Positions 12,600 through 24,115 of a DNA stretch of 64,000 nucleotides are shown here, one piece after another. Both the position numbers and the translations under genes were made by a program. The stretch lies in the NCBI RefSeq assembly GCF_023278565.1, contig NC_064672.1, forward strand, positions 1,240,001-1,304,000, read 5' to 3'. Under the pieces are notes generated by a model. It had not been told where the DNA came from. It saw nothing but the letters and a program-made list of their open reading frames with translations, and did not search any database. Source of the DNA: Colletotrichum lupini (Eukaryota; Ascomycota; Sordariomycetes; Glomerellales; Glomerellaceae). How positions within the stretch are numbered: the first letter of the stretch is position 1; every line of letters starts with the position of its first letter.

Positions 12600-15500
12600 T
12601 TTATATTAACATAGACTATAGTTAATTAATCGCTAACCAATAATAGATTATAGCTATTTTCCTATTTTTAAAAATTAAATAACGTACTATTCCTCTAACT
12701 GTTAAAGGCATTAAAATAGATATATACTAAGTATAAAACTATATAGTCTTTTTATTTTATATTAAGGGCACTATTATAGATAATAATATACTATCCTTAG
12801 TATATTTTATACGAGAAGTATCGCTAGTTAATAGCCTATAAATAAATATATTAATTGGTACTAATATTATAAACTTAAAGAAATTCAAAATCGACTTTGC
12901 TACTTCTATTATTATTATTTAATTATATAATATTAATGTCCTAGCGTTTTATAATGCTAAATATAGACTACTTATTAAAGCTATGATCCGATTAGCTACG
13001 ACGATAATAGTACTACTATATATATTATCTCTACTCTTAGTTTTATACTCCGTAATAACTAACGAAAATTTACTATTTAAGTTAGTACTATATAATAAGT
13101 TCGTATCTTACGCATTATTAACTAACGAGAATATATATTATATTATAACTATTAATAATACTAATAAACCTATTATAATCCCTACGAAAGCTAAGGTCGG
13201 CTCCCTTAATTTAATCATTAAAAATACTTATTATTAATAAGTTAATAACGACTAAGCGAGCATAGTGGCTATTTTTAATAATATAAATAATAAGCTAAAT
13301 AAGGTTATAACTTCTAAACTAATAAAGGTCTAGTTAATAAACCGAATAAAGAAATATATAACTAGAATTATAATATATAATAAAGCTAATAAAGTAGACT
13401 ATTTTATACCCTTACTAAACTATTTCTAAGACGTTTTTAAAAATACCAGCTCTATTAATATTCCTAAAGACTAATAAATACGAATTACTTTTAAATTAAG
13501 CTAAGAAAAAGAGGTCTTTAAAACGAAGAAGATCTATTATTTAGGAGTTAATAAAAAGGAAGTTATTTAAAAATAACTAGATATACTTATTAACTAAGGA
13601 CGACTATATTATATTATAAACTTAGTACCGTTTTTATTCTTAGTTTTCGTAATATAATATAAATTCGATAGAAAATAAAAAAGCTATATAGTTATTAATA
13701 TCCGCGGACTAAATAAGATTATACTCTTAAATAGCTACTTAATATAATTATAGGACGATTATTTTAATATCGTTAAAAATAAGCGATATATTACGGTTAT
13801 AAACGTAAGTTCGTTTTATTATTAATAATAAGTATACCCCGAATCTCGTAACACTTTTATAATTATTATATTTAATAAATAGTATACTTTTAACTACGCT
13901 ATAATAAGTTATAAAAACTCGAATACCTATATTTAATAATAAATAGACGCCCTTTTTATAAACGTCTTAGCCCGATTATATTACGACGATATTATTAATA
14001 AATTTAATACGTTAGAGGAGTATATTACTAACCTCGACGCCGTTTTTTATTTATTATAATAAAAAAACATTAGTATTAACTTATTAAAAACCTTTATAGG
14101 ATTTCTAAGTACTACCGTTTTTAAATAATACGTTAACGCCTTCGGCCTATTTATTATAATAAAAAAGTTAGATATTCTTAAATAACTTAAATATTTAACG
14201 ACCCTTTATAACCTCGAGATATTTATTAGCCTCGCGGGGTACTTCTATAATAACGTCCTAGGATATATATTTATTATAAAACTAATAAAATAACTAAAAA
14301 CGGATTTATTATAATAAAGGACTAAAAATAATAAACGAATTACTAATAAGGATCCCGGGTATAAATAATAAATAAAATTAATCCTAATTATAACTACTAA
14401 TAAAGAACGGTACGCGTTTAAAAAAGTACGTAGCGACTTATTAAATAATATTAAGCTATACTACTACGACCCGATACGATTACTATTTATTAATTTTAAT
14501 ATAGTAGTAACGGGCATTAGTATTATAGCTTATTATATTAAGCTAGAAGTATTATAAATAATTATAAATAATAAAGGGAAGCTAACTAAACTACCGCTAA
14601 AAAGTACTATTTAACTAGTATTATACTTATTACGAACCCTATTCGAGCTTAAAAAAAGATATTAGCTAATAGAAATAGAAATACTAGGTTTTATCTAGGT
14701 CCTAAAAGAATATAACTACTAGATCTCCGTATTAAAACTTACTACGACAATTATTACTAATTATTCTACTATTATAGGCCTATAATAATGATTAGATATT
14801 ACTAATACTACGGCGAATAATGCTAATAATAAGAAATTAATTAGAGTAATAGAATACGCTAGCTAATTTAATATTTAGGTTATATATAAGCTAGGTAAGG
14901 AACATATTATATTAGACGTATTATCTAAACTATTAGCTAACTTAGAATATAACGGGCTAAATTTAATAAATAGCGGTTTAGACGTTTTACTAAATAACGT
15001 ACTAAACGATTAAGTAATATAAATATAAGTATAATTAGTTTTCTCAACTAACAATACCTATACTATATAAATTAGTTTATTACTAATATGTATAATTAAT
15101 AACTAGTAGCTAAAAAACGATATTATACTATTAGCGACGTAAAATAGTACTACTACAATTCTTTTTAAAATAGTACCGAGTTTTAAAAAGAAATCTAATA
15201 GGGCTACGATATAGACCTAGTTTTTAAATCTATTATTAAGATAGTCCGTAATAATATAAAACTATTTAAAGAGAACCGTACCGAATTACTATTTCTTTTA
15301 TATAAAGGACTATTATAAAAAGTAATATATAGTATATACAACTAATTATATATCCTTTAAATATACTACGCTAATATTTTTAAAACGGCCTATAAAAGAA
15401 ACTATATAGGCTATAATAAGATAATTATAATACTATTTAGATATTATATATTATAATTTATACAAAATTTAAAGTAATATATCTAGGGTTACCTAACGTA

Positions 15501-17480
15501 CTTAATAATAAAACTTAAAATATACTAACTATATAGTAATATATAACTTATTATACCGTTACTATATCCCTATTATATAATTACTATCGATTTTATTTTA
15601 AAACTACCGACCTCGAGAGAAAGATATAACTATATCTTATTAATAACTAATAAAATATTTAAATAGATTAGTTTAATACCTAAATATAAAACGATAATAG
15701 TAAAGGAATGGGCGACGTTATTAATAAACTTCTTATAGCGCTATAACTAGGGACTACTAAAAGTAATCCTAAGTAATAAAGACTTTATATTCCTTTTTAT
15801 AATATAGAAATATATATAGGATAAGTATGTAGTGATTTTTTTCCGGCTCTATAGGCGCAAAAAATCGACCTTAACGGGATTACGCTTTTAAAAAAAATTA
15901 TATAATATAGTATACTTTTTAACTATATAATACGCATAATATACCCTAAGTACGCGCTTAACGTAATATAATAATTTCGATACGAAAACTATTATATAAT
16001 TCGGGATAAGTAAGCTGCCCTATAGTAGTGCTAATTAAAAAGGTTAATAATAGAGGTCGGCCGTAATAATTAGTTATAATAATCGGCCGTAATAGTTAAA
16101 GGCGGCCCTTAACTATAAAAGTTCTAAACTTTAATAGCGACGTAGAGGTTTTTAAAAAAAGGGCTAAATAAGCTAATATTTATTACTTATACTAAAGCTC
16201 GTAAAGATTCTTTTTATCCTTATCGCTTCTAATATTATCTAAAGCTCTATTTAAACTAAATAAATTTACTAAATAAATTTACTAAATAAACTTATTAATA
16301 TATAAACTACTACTCTCTTGGTATATAGTTAGTAATTAATAAGCTTATTTAAAAATGCCCGTTAATAAGTTTACCCCTCTCGGGCTAGGCGCCCTTTTTA
16401 ACTAGCTTAACGTTATAGCTATTATAACTAATATAAGTATACCTAAGGATTAGTAAAGTACTTTTTAGTAGTACGAAATTCGGCTAGGTAAGAGTATAAA
16501 CGCCGTAAATAGCTAGGCTAATACGGATATTAAAATTTAGTATATTAATATTAATTTAAAAATTATGCTCTATAGAGCTAGAAATCCCTTTAATACGGGC
16601 TATATTATAAATATAAAAGAATATATAAGGGGCCCCTTAACTCTTAATAAAAAGGAGTATATAATATAGGATCTAGCTATTTATATAGGTTAGTATTAAG
16701 AAGTCTTATATATATTAAAATAAATATAGCTCGCTTTCTAAACGGCTAGAAGCGGGGGAAGGTCGGGAGCTATTTTAATTAGTAATTAGGTATAGAGCGT
16801 AATATACCTAGTTTTCCTTAATACGTAATATACGGTACGGCCCCGGCGGATTACTCTATTAGGGGGATAGGATAAGTATAATAATAAACTATTATACTTA
16901 GTAGCTTACTATCCCTAAACTAACGGCTAGAGTAAATAAACAAACCTTATAGTTAAGTTAGCGCTATAAATATATTTTATATCGCTAAAACCCCTAAACT
17001 AATAGCCCGATAGTATTCCTTAACTATAATTCGAGATTAATAATACTAAATTAGTAGTAATAACTAAGTTGCCTAACGAAATTATTTTAAGATTTACTCT
17101 TAATAATATTATTAACATAGTCGTAGACGTAATAAATAAACTACTAACTAAACTAAAAATACGACTTAAAGTATACGACGTTATTATTATCGTAGCCGTC
17201 TAGATAAAATTATATTATAACTAAAAGCGCCTTACTAAATTTTTCGAAATTAAATAACGTATTATATTAAAACTATACCGCGGTTATAATATACTATAAT
17301 TAACTATACTAAAAAAAAATACTTATAATAATATACTAAGCCTTTTATAATCCTTAAATAGGTCGGACGACTCGTATATAAGCTTAACTTACTTTAATAT
17401 ATAAAGATATACGACGTAATCTTAATGAACTACTTAGAACTAATACTACTATTTAATATCTACGGACGAGTATTACTAAT
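12600..17480 (+). mobile_element. RIP-degraded Gypsy-type polyprotein, interrupted by a nested insertion
   Basis: The plus strand reads, through stops, as an aspartic protease region (about 12,600-12,960, INILIGTNIINLKKFKIDF), a reverse transcriptase (about 13,670-14,250, with a YYDD box near 13,980, presumably YCDD before RIP), an RNase H-like stretch to about 14,900, and an integrase. The first half of the integrase ends at about 15,828 (IDFILKLPTSRERYNYILL near 15,590-15,640). The second half begins at about 16,867, with a degraded AYHPQTDGQSERTN-type motif near 16,905-16,950, and runs to about 17,480. The frame is continuous if the DNA between 15,829 and 16,866 is left out. An 84-codon open stretch at 12,983-13,237 is a surviving piece between protease and RT, not a gene. 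Confidence 0.85.
15829..16866. mobile_element. Nested insertion within Gypsy integrase
   Basis: The 13-bp sequence ataggataagtat occurs at 15,816-15,828 and again at 16,867-16,879, exactly flanking 1,038 bp that break the integrase frame. This looks like a target-site duplication. The insert is itself RIP-type DNA and holds a short degraded reading frame at about 16,340-16,860. I saw no convincing terminal inverted repeats and no poly(A) tail, so the class (LINE fragment, SINE-like, MITE or other) is open. Confidence 0.7.
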
Positions 17481-17879
17481 ATTAATAGTAATTTTACTTA
17501 CTAATTTATTAAAAAGAATTATTAACGTTTAATAAAGTAAGAATAGACTATAGTTCTTATTATAATTAGAGGGACTAAGTAAATAATATAAATAGTAGCT
17601 AGAACTTCTTTATAAAGTTATTATAACGAGGTATTTATTATTATAAAAAAAAGAATATTTAATTTAGCTAAATAATAATTCCTTTTTATAATAGAGGATA
17701 GTATTAACTATTCCTAATTTTAAATACTTATTTAAAACCGAAGATCGAACTTACTATTTAATCTCGACTTTATATCGCTTATAGCTAGCTATTTAAACTT
17801 TATTTTTACCCACTTTAGCTATACCTTTTTTTTCCCCTCTATATATTTATATTAAAATAGCATAACTAAGTAAGACTAA

Positions 17880-19340
17880 TAATAGCTTTACTAACTTAGC
17901 TAATTAAGTATATAATAAAAAAAGTACTAACTAAAAGTCTATTAATAATCCTAATAATCCGGTAACCCCTAATATTAATAATATAAATACTCTTAAGTTA
18001 TTATAATACCCGCTAACTATTAAGGGTAAGAATAACGGATTACTTAAAATAAAAAACGAGGATAATAACTTAGTAAATAAGGAGGACCCCGGACTCGAAG
18101 CTAAACGTAGGGGATTTATTAGTTTATTTAGTATATATAACTTATTTATTATAAACCTACCTCCTAAAAGACTTAGAATATTTAATACCTAATTATCTAT
18201 AATACTAAATAATACTACCTAAAAATTCTAAAATTAAATAAATAGGAAATTACTATCCTAGCTAAAGAAAATAATAGCTTAAACCCCGATTATAATTAAT
18301 AACGACTTATTATTTATAAAATTAGAAATTAAAAATAAAAAAGTTAATAATACGAAGTTATTATTAAATAATAATAACGATTTCTTAAAAATCGAAAAGG
18401 GGACTAGTAACGAGGAGTTTAATAAAAGAGAATTTAATAACGGCGTTCTACTTAATAAAAAGCTATTAAAAAAAACGTAAGACTAAAGGAATAAAAAATA
18501 CGGGTAATAAGAAGCTAAAAATAGCAATTTTATAAAAGAATTCTCTTTAAAACGATCTGTTAAAAAAGATATTTATATCCCTAAAGCTAACTCTTAACGA
18601 TCCCTTAGTATAACTAATTAAAATTAATCTAAATATATTTACTCTAAATAAAATAATACCTAAGTAGTACTACTTAACTCCTAAGCTAATATAATAAAGT
18701 TAGCTATATAAAAAAAATTATAATAGCTTATACTACGCTATAGTATTTTTTAATAATAACTTAGATAATATTATTTTCTTAGAGTTTAAAGCTTTTTTAG
18801 TTATAACAACTCTTTACTAAATACTTATAAATAGTTGAAAAAAAAGCGACTTATTATTATATTTTATATATAGAGCTTTATATAAAACTATTAAAAAAGA
18901 AGTAACGGCTAAAAGAATTATAATAATAATATATTTATATAGCCTTAACTTATTAAAGAGTTAGCGTAACTATTCTAATTAAATTAAATTATTAAAACAC
19001 CTTACTATTTATAATTTTATAAAGCCTAGATATAATAATATACTAAATACGCTTCTTATTACTTACGGATAATAAAAGTTAATACTTTAAATTACTATTA
19101 TAACTCCTAGGCTTCAATATTTATTTTTAAAATAATTAGAGTAACCGCTAATTAAAAAAGAAAAACCTAGGGATATAATTTTATAATATAATACGACCCT
19201 AGTCTAGAATAATAATAAAGAATTCTTTAAGTTTATATAAAAAATCACTATTAAAATAATAATAAATAATAAAATAAGGATAATTCTTTTTTAATAAAAA
19301 ATATAAAAAAGAGGATAGTAAAAAGAAGTAGACTATATAG
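17880..19340 (+). pseudogene. Degraded coding relic, family not recognised
   Basis: One plus-strand frame reads as a hydrophilic protein rich in Asn, Lys, Asp/Glu and Ser, with stops mostly where Gln is expected (runs such as NNNDFLKIEKGTSNEEFNKR). It lies between the end of the Gypsy integrase and the right edge of the island. It resembles a gag-like or structural ORF in composition only. I cannot assign a family. Confidence 0.4.
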
Positions 19341-19680
19341 TAAAAATAACTAATATAGTAATTCTTAATAACGAATAAAAAATAATTAATAAAAAAGTAC
19401 TCCGTAATCTCGATACTAAATTACGAAAATAACTTAGTAACTTATTACTAAAGTATTATATTATTAAATATAATAATTACGACTATTATAAAATATTTTA
19501 AATAATATATTTACGATAATTATAATAGCGTTATATTATAATAATATTATATTTAAAAGAAATAATTAAGGAATATAAATAATAAGGACGTCGTAAAATT
19601 TTAATTAGGGGGTAGGTTATTATACTATATAGCTATAAGCTATGTATTATAATTAATAATAACTAGCTATAACTATATAT

Positions 19681-19711
19681 AGGGGCTTCTGCTTATATTA
19701 GGGGCTTCTGC
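19681..19711 (+). repeat. Direct repeat at the right edge of the RIP island
   Basis: aggggcttctgc occurs at 19,681-19,692 and 19,700-19,711. The first copy is followed by ttatat and the second by ccacat, a set of C/T differences. The first normal CA dinucleotides appear directly after. It may be part of the terminal LTR of the last element: a purine tract, attaggggg, lies at about 19,604-19,612, where a polypurine tract next to a 3' LTR would be expected. Confidence 0.55.
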
Positions 19712-21410
19712 CCACATTACCTAGAAGAATCAACCACTACTTGACACATCACATTGACCCTACCTTTGCCCCCTGCACTCGTGCTATTGCAGCTCCTGCG
19801 ACAAGTTACCTGCACATCTGAAGTTTTATACAAGCCTTCCTAGTAAATGCACAAAACAACCCAAATGGCGTGGGGATTTTCTTGAAAGCGGGTCAATGTC
19901 ACGTCAAGGTCTGTGAGCACTGAGAGCGAAGGCACAACCTTGCAAACTTGAACTGACCAACCTTGAGGTCATGATCTCGGCACTAGCAATCCTGAGCGTA
20001 CAGCTGCGCGTGAGCTGGTCGAGCAGAAGGATTGACTGACGTGTTTCGAGGTTGAGCTCTGCTAGGCCCTGACACGATACTATTCATGGTGTTTCTCGAG
20101 CTCTGGCTGGTATTATGTGTACGGTACCTTAAGACAGCATGTAGAAGCTTGCTTGTATTGCTAGACCGAAAAACTGAGGCGAGATACATGGCTCTGTGCT
20201 CTTAGTGGTTGGTGCCCAGACGCGAGGTAACGTCGACAGGAGGCAAGGAACAGGCTAGCAAAATAGTTCAATTGCACCGATCAGAGTTTTTGAACATGTG
20301 CATACACTAGGTACGGATAAGGATAGGCCTGGATATGTGGTCGACCCTGACTTTGAGCTTCAACCGGAAGAAGCTTCGAGATATTGACTTGCGCTTCACT
20401 CAGGAGCATCAGCGAACAGGCAGAGCATCAATTGCTCAGGAGACCTGCTTACAGATATGCTGCTTCATCAAGCCGTACATAATTTACCCCAGATTTTGCA
20501 CAATCCCTAGCGTCACTTATGGAATGACGAGACAAAAGTATCGCGGCAAGAAAGGCAAAAGGCGGGGCGAGTGAGACGAGGTTGCGAGGGAAAATGCGCA
20601 ACACAGACTTTTGCCCATTCCGAATAGCCGAATTAAAGACCTCGAGAGAGAGGTACGTGCCGATGACAGCGCTGTCTCCCATGTACTACCCAGAGTCTAC
20701 TTGAACAATTTGCGTGCCAGTGCGGAGGTTCTTGAGGTCTCTGCGGCAATGATGCATCATTCTCTCAGGCTTCGCATTGTAGACGACCCGCCCCCCGACC
20801 GTTGATGACGCCAAGCTTGTGCGCCACGAGAGCAAATGATTGGCTGGTCTCGGTAGCACACCAACGAGAAAGAAGCAAAGCTTCCGGCGACAGGTGCCCC
20901 TCGGCCCCCCAAAGCTAGGAACTCTGGGTACCTCTCACCTCTCTCGGCGCCCTTGTGCTTTCTCCGTCTCCATGAGCTATTGATCACCATCTGTGTGTTT
21001 TTCTCATTCATTTCATTTTTTTGACTTTCTCAACTCTTGTCCCTAAAAACTCCTACCCTCGACATAGCTCTATCGCAGCCCTCCTCGCATCATCAACAAA
21101 GTGCCATTGCAAGACCCATCTGCAAGGCACCGTCACTCGAACCATCGCTACCCACAGCAGAATCCACTCGTCTTCCGATCTTGGCTCGTTTGGTGGAGCT
21201 TGCCCGCTCGCCTTGTGCACTTGCGTACGCACAGCAGCTGCAGGTAAACAGAGGTGGAGTGCAGCACCTTTACCACCCTGACTCTGCCCCGTTTCTCGCC
21301 CGTCTCCCGCGTCCGCCGCATAAAATGTGCGCTTGACCTCGCTACTTTCCCACCTACTACTCCACGACACTCTCACGACATCCGATTTCTCCATTGACGA
21401 GCCGAGTATT
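19712..21410. other. Intergenic and upstream region of MAM3-like gene
   Basis: Normal base composition begins here. Only short ORFs without recognisable domains are present. The last 400 bp are pyrimidine-rich and free of coding signal on the plus strand, as expected for a promoter and 5' leader of the gene starting at 21,411. Confidence 0.6.
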
Positions 21411-23872
21411 ATGGCCACAAGGGGAGTCGTCCCGACACGACGGGGCAATAATGCCGGCGGCTTCGGCGTCTTCCGTACTGCCGTTCTCGGCCTTACCAAA
21501 GCCTTGACGCTGGGCGTTTCCTCCGTCGCCGCCGCGCCCATTCACGCGCGAGGCCATCACGATGAAGAGCCAGAGGCTGGTGATGCTTTCTGGCCCCTCA
21601 TGGGTGCCTCCATTGCCCTGGTTTTGCTGGGAGGTGCCTTTGCAGGTCTGACGATTGCGTAAGTTCTTGTCTTGTTCGCATTTCCTACCAACTCCTATAC
21701 CTGTTTGCTGACCTTGGCACTTAGCCTGATGGGACAGGACAGCATCTATCTCCAGGTTGTCGCCGGCGACCCCGACGAATCGCAATCCAAGAACGCCAAG
21801 CGCGTCTACGACCTTTTGAAGAAGGGCAAGCATTGGGTTCTGGTTACTTTACTTCTCTCCAACGTCATCGTCAACGAATCGCTACCTGTTGTCTTGGACC
21901 GCTGTCTTGGCGGCGGCGTTGAGGCCGTCGTTGGCAGTACTGTTCTCATTGGTAATTGGAGTATATTCTCTAGCGATAAACGACCTTTACTAACATATTG
22001 GCAGTCATCTTTGGCGAAGTCGTACCTCAGTCCATCTGCGTTCGATACGGTCTCCAAATCGGTGGTTACATGTCCAAGCCTGTTCTTTTGCTCATGTGGC
22101 TTATGGCGCCTGTGGCTTGGCCTACTGCGAAGCTCCTCGACTGGGCGTTGGGCGAGGACCACGGCACCGTTTACAAGAAGAGTGGCCTCAAGACTTTGGT
22201 CACCCTGCACAAGTCCCTTGGCGAGGTTGGCGAACGCTTGAACCAGGACGAGGTCACCATCATCAGTGCTGTCTTGGACCTGAAGGACAAGCCCGTCGAG
22301 AACGTCATGACCCCAATGGACGATGTCTTTGTCATGGCCGAGGATACTGTACTGGACGAGAAGACCATGGACCAGATTCTTTCCGAGGGGTACTCCCGTA
22401 TTCCCATCCATGCCACCGGAAAGCCGACCGATTTCGTTGGAATGCTTCTTGTCAAGATTCTCATCACATACGACCCTGAGGATTGTCTGCAGGTCAAGGA
22501 TTTCCCACTGGCGACGCTTCCCGAGACCCGCCCTGAGACGAGCTGCTTGGACATTGTCAACTTCTTCCAGGAGGGCAAGTCGCATATGGTCCTGGTGTCC
22601 GAGTACCCCGGTGCCGACTACGGCGCTATCGGTGTCGTCACCCTTGAAGATGTCATTGAGGAACTTATTGGAGAGTAAGTTTACCACGACTGTACTGCAG
22701 AATAATTACTGACTCGTAACAGGGAAATCATTGACGAATCCGACGTCTATATTGACGTTCACAAGGCCATCCGCCGCATGACCCCCGCCCCGAAGGCCCG
22801 AATCACCAAGAGGACAGGCCAGCCGTCCCCTCGACCGATCCCTGAGAACGGTGATCTCATCGAATTCGGAGACGAGCCGCAACCTCCCCATGAACGAAAT
22901 GGTTCCATCAGTGCGCTCAGCGATGCCCCGGAGAACCTCTCCAGCAGCGCCCCTAGAACCACATTCCTTATGAGAAGAAGCTCGGCCGGTCCTGACGGGC
23001 GCATGACGTCGTCTGCTGTTCCCGTGAAGGCCACCTTTGACGAGGCTAAGCAACACCTCAAGCATCTTGGTCCATCCAACCGCGCGTCGAACCCGAAGAA
23101 CACCAAGTCTACAACCGTCAAAATCAAGCCCGTTCAGACCGGAGCGCCCTTGTCGCAGATCCACAGCCCGTCCCCCAATCTTCGCCCTGCCTCTATAGCT
23201 GGAGAAGTCAGCGAGGAAAGACTGGAGCATGACACGGACGAGCATACCCCCCTTATGCGCCCTAAGCTGACCGGAAAGGGTGGCGTCCATGCTATTCGCA
23301 AGAGCTATGGTGGGGCCGGCATGAGTGAGACTCAGGTTAGGCTCTCGAGCGCCGCTCACGACCACGACGCCGAGGGCGCCAAGGCCCCTGAAGGAGTCGA
23401 TTTGCCCCCAACTGTCCCTGAACATGGCAGCCCAAAGGCCACACGGAGCGCAAGCCCTGAAGCAGCCCGGACGGACCTGACCATCATCGTCTCGCCTGGT
23501 CGGGCAACCAGCGCGACGAGCGTCACTGATGTTATCGATGAAGGATCTGCCACCCCCAAGCGCCGACCCCTTGTTCGAAGTGGTAGCATCAGTGAGAACG
23601 TGGTCGAGACTAGCAGTGGAGTCCGGAAAATCATCATCCAGGCCGCCAGCTCCGATTCCGATGAAGCCGGGTCTAGAGGTTCCAAGGGCTCTTCCGGGCA
23701 CCGCTCGCGGGCTACCAGCCAGAGTAACAAGCAGTCTTCTAGCCACGATTCAGAAGGCGAGGAGCAGGAGAATGGGGACGGTGCGTCGAGCATGGCGCAG
23801 AGCACCAGCAACAATAGCCAGGCAGCAAGTAAGAAGAAGAACAGGAGGAAGAAGAGGAAAAACAAGTCGTAG
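21411..23872 (+). CDS. MAM3: Mam3/CNNM-type membrane protein (DUF21 plus CBS pair)
   Basis: Four exons: 21411-21658, 21725-21951, 22005-22674 and 22723-23872. All junctions are GT-AG and in phase, giving 764 aa. Residues 1-45 look like a signal or anchor. Residues 60-205 form the DUF21 transporter-like domain, with the family stretches [35 protein letters not shown] and [19 protein letters not shown] pair follows at about 255-390 ([29 protein letters not shown]). The last 370 residues are a Ser/Pro/Lys-rich disordered tail ending in a basic run ([13 protein letters not shown]). Yeast Mam3 is a vacuolar membrane protein tied to manganese and Mg2+/metal homeostasis, and vertebrate CNNMs bind Mg-ATP through CBS. 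The start at 21,411 precedes the hydrophobic N-terminus. It converges on the next gene, with 243 bp between them. Confidence 0.93.
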
Positions 23873-24115
23873 ATTGGGCGTAGTAAGATTGTGTAGGTGT
23901 TGGTGCTGTCCCCTGTATGATATCGCATTGTAATCTGAGCGGTTGCGGCGCTCGTTCACCGTTGTTGCTCTTCAAGTCAAATTTTTGGACCACTAATTTC
24001 CTGTAACATGATGAAGTCGATGTGATTGTTTGATTGTATGTTTCTATATTTTGCTTTATATTTGTTTCTCCTATTATCCCCGCTACCTTGACCCCTCCCA
24101 CCTGCCCTGCCAGTC

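Larger units (their letters stand above)
1..19690. repeat. AT-rich RIP-mutated transposon island
   Basis: The block holds almost no CA or TG dinucleotides, very many TA, and keeps CG dinucleotides such as tcg, acg and gcg. This is what RIP (C to T in CpA on either strand) leaves, and not what CpG-methylation decay leaves. All six frames are full of stops, and the longest open stretch is only 84 codons. Where old reading frames can be followed, the stops sit where Gln or Trp codons are expected (CAA/CAG to TAA/TAG, TGG to TAG/TGA). The content is at least two Gypsy-type retrotransposons in opposite orientation, a nested insertion and unidentified relics. It is probably heterochromatic and silent, which is inference. 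The left edge lies outside the window. Confidence 0.93.

Noticed and set aside
12983..13237. 84-codon ORF as a small gene
   Set aside because: It lies in frame between protease and RT remnants of a RIPed Gypsy polyprotein.
15829..16866. hAT-like ends for the nested insertion (tagtg start)
   Set aside because: The right end lacks a matching cactg-type terminus and the flanking repeat is 13 bp rather than 8 bp.
22706..23746. 346-codon minus-strand ORF over the Mam3 tail
   Set aside because: Antisense of a confirmed exon; composition reflects GC-rich codons of the real gene.
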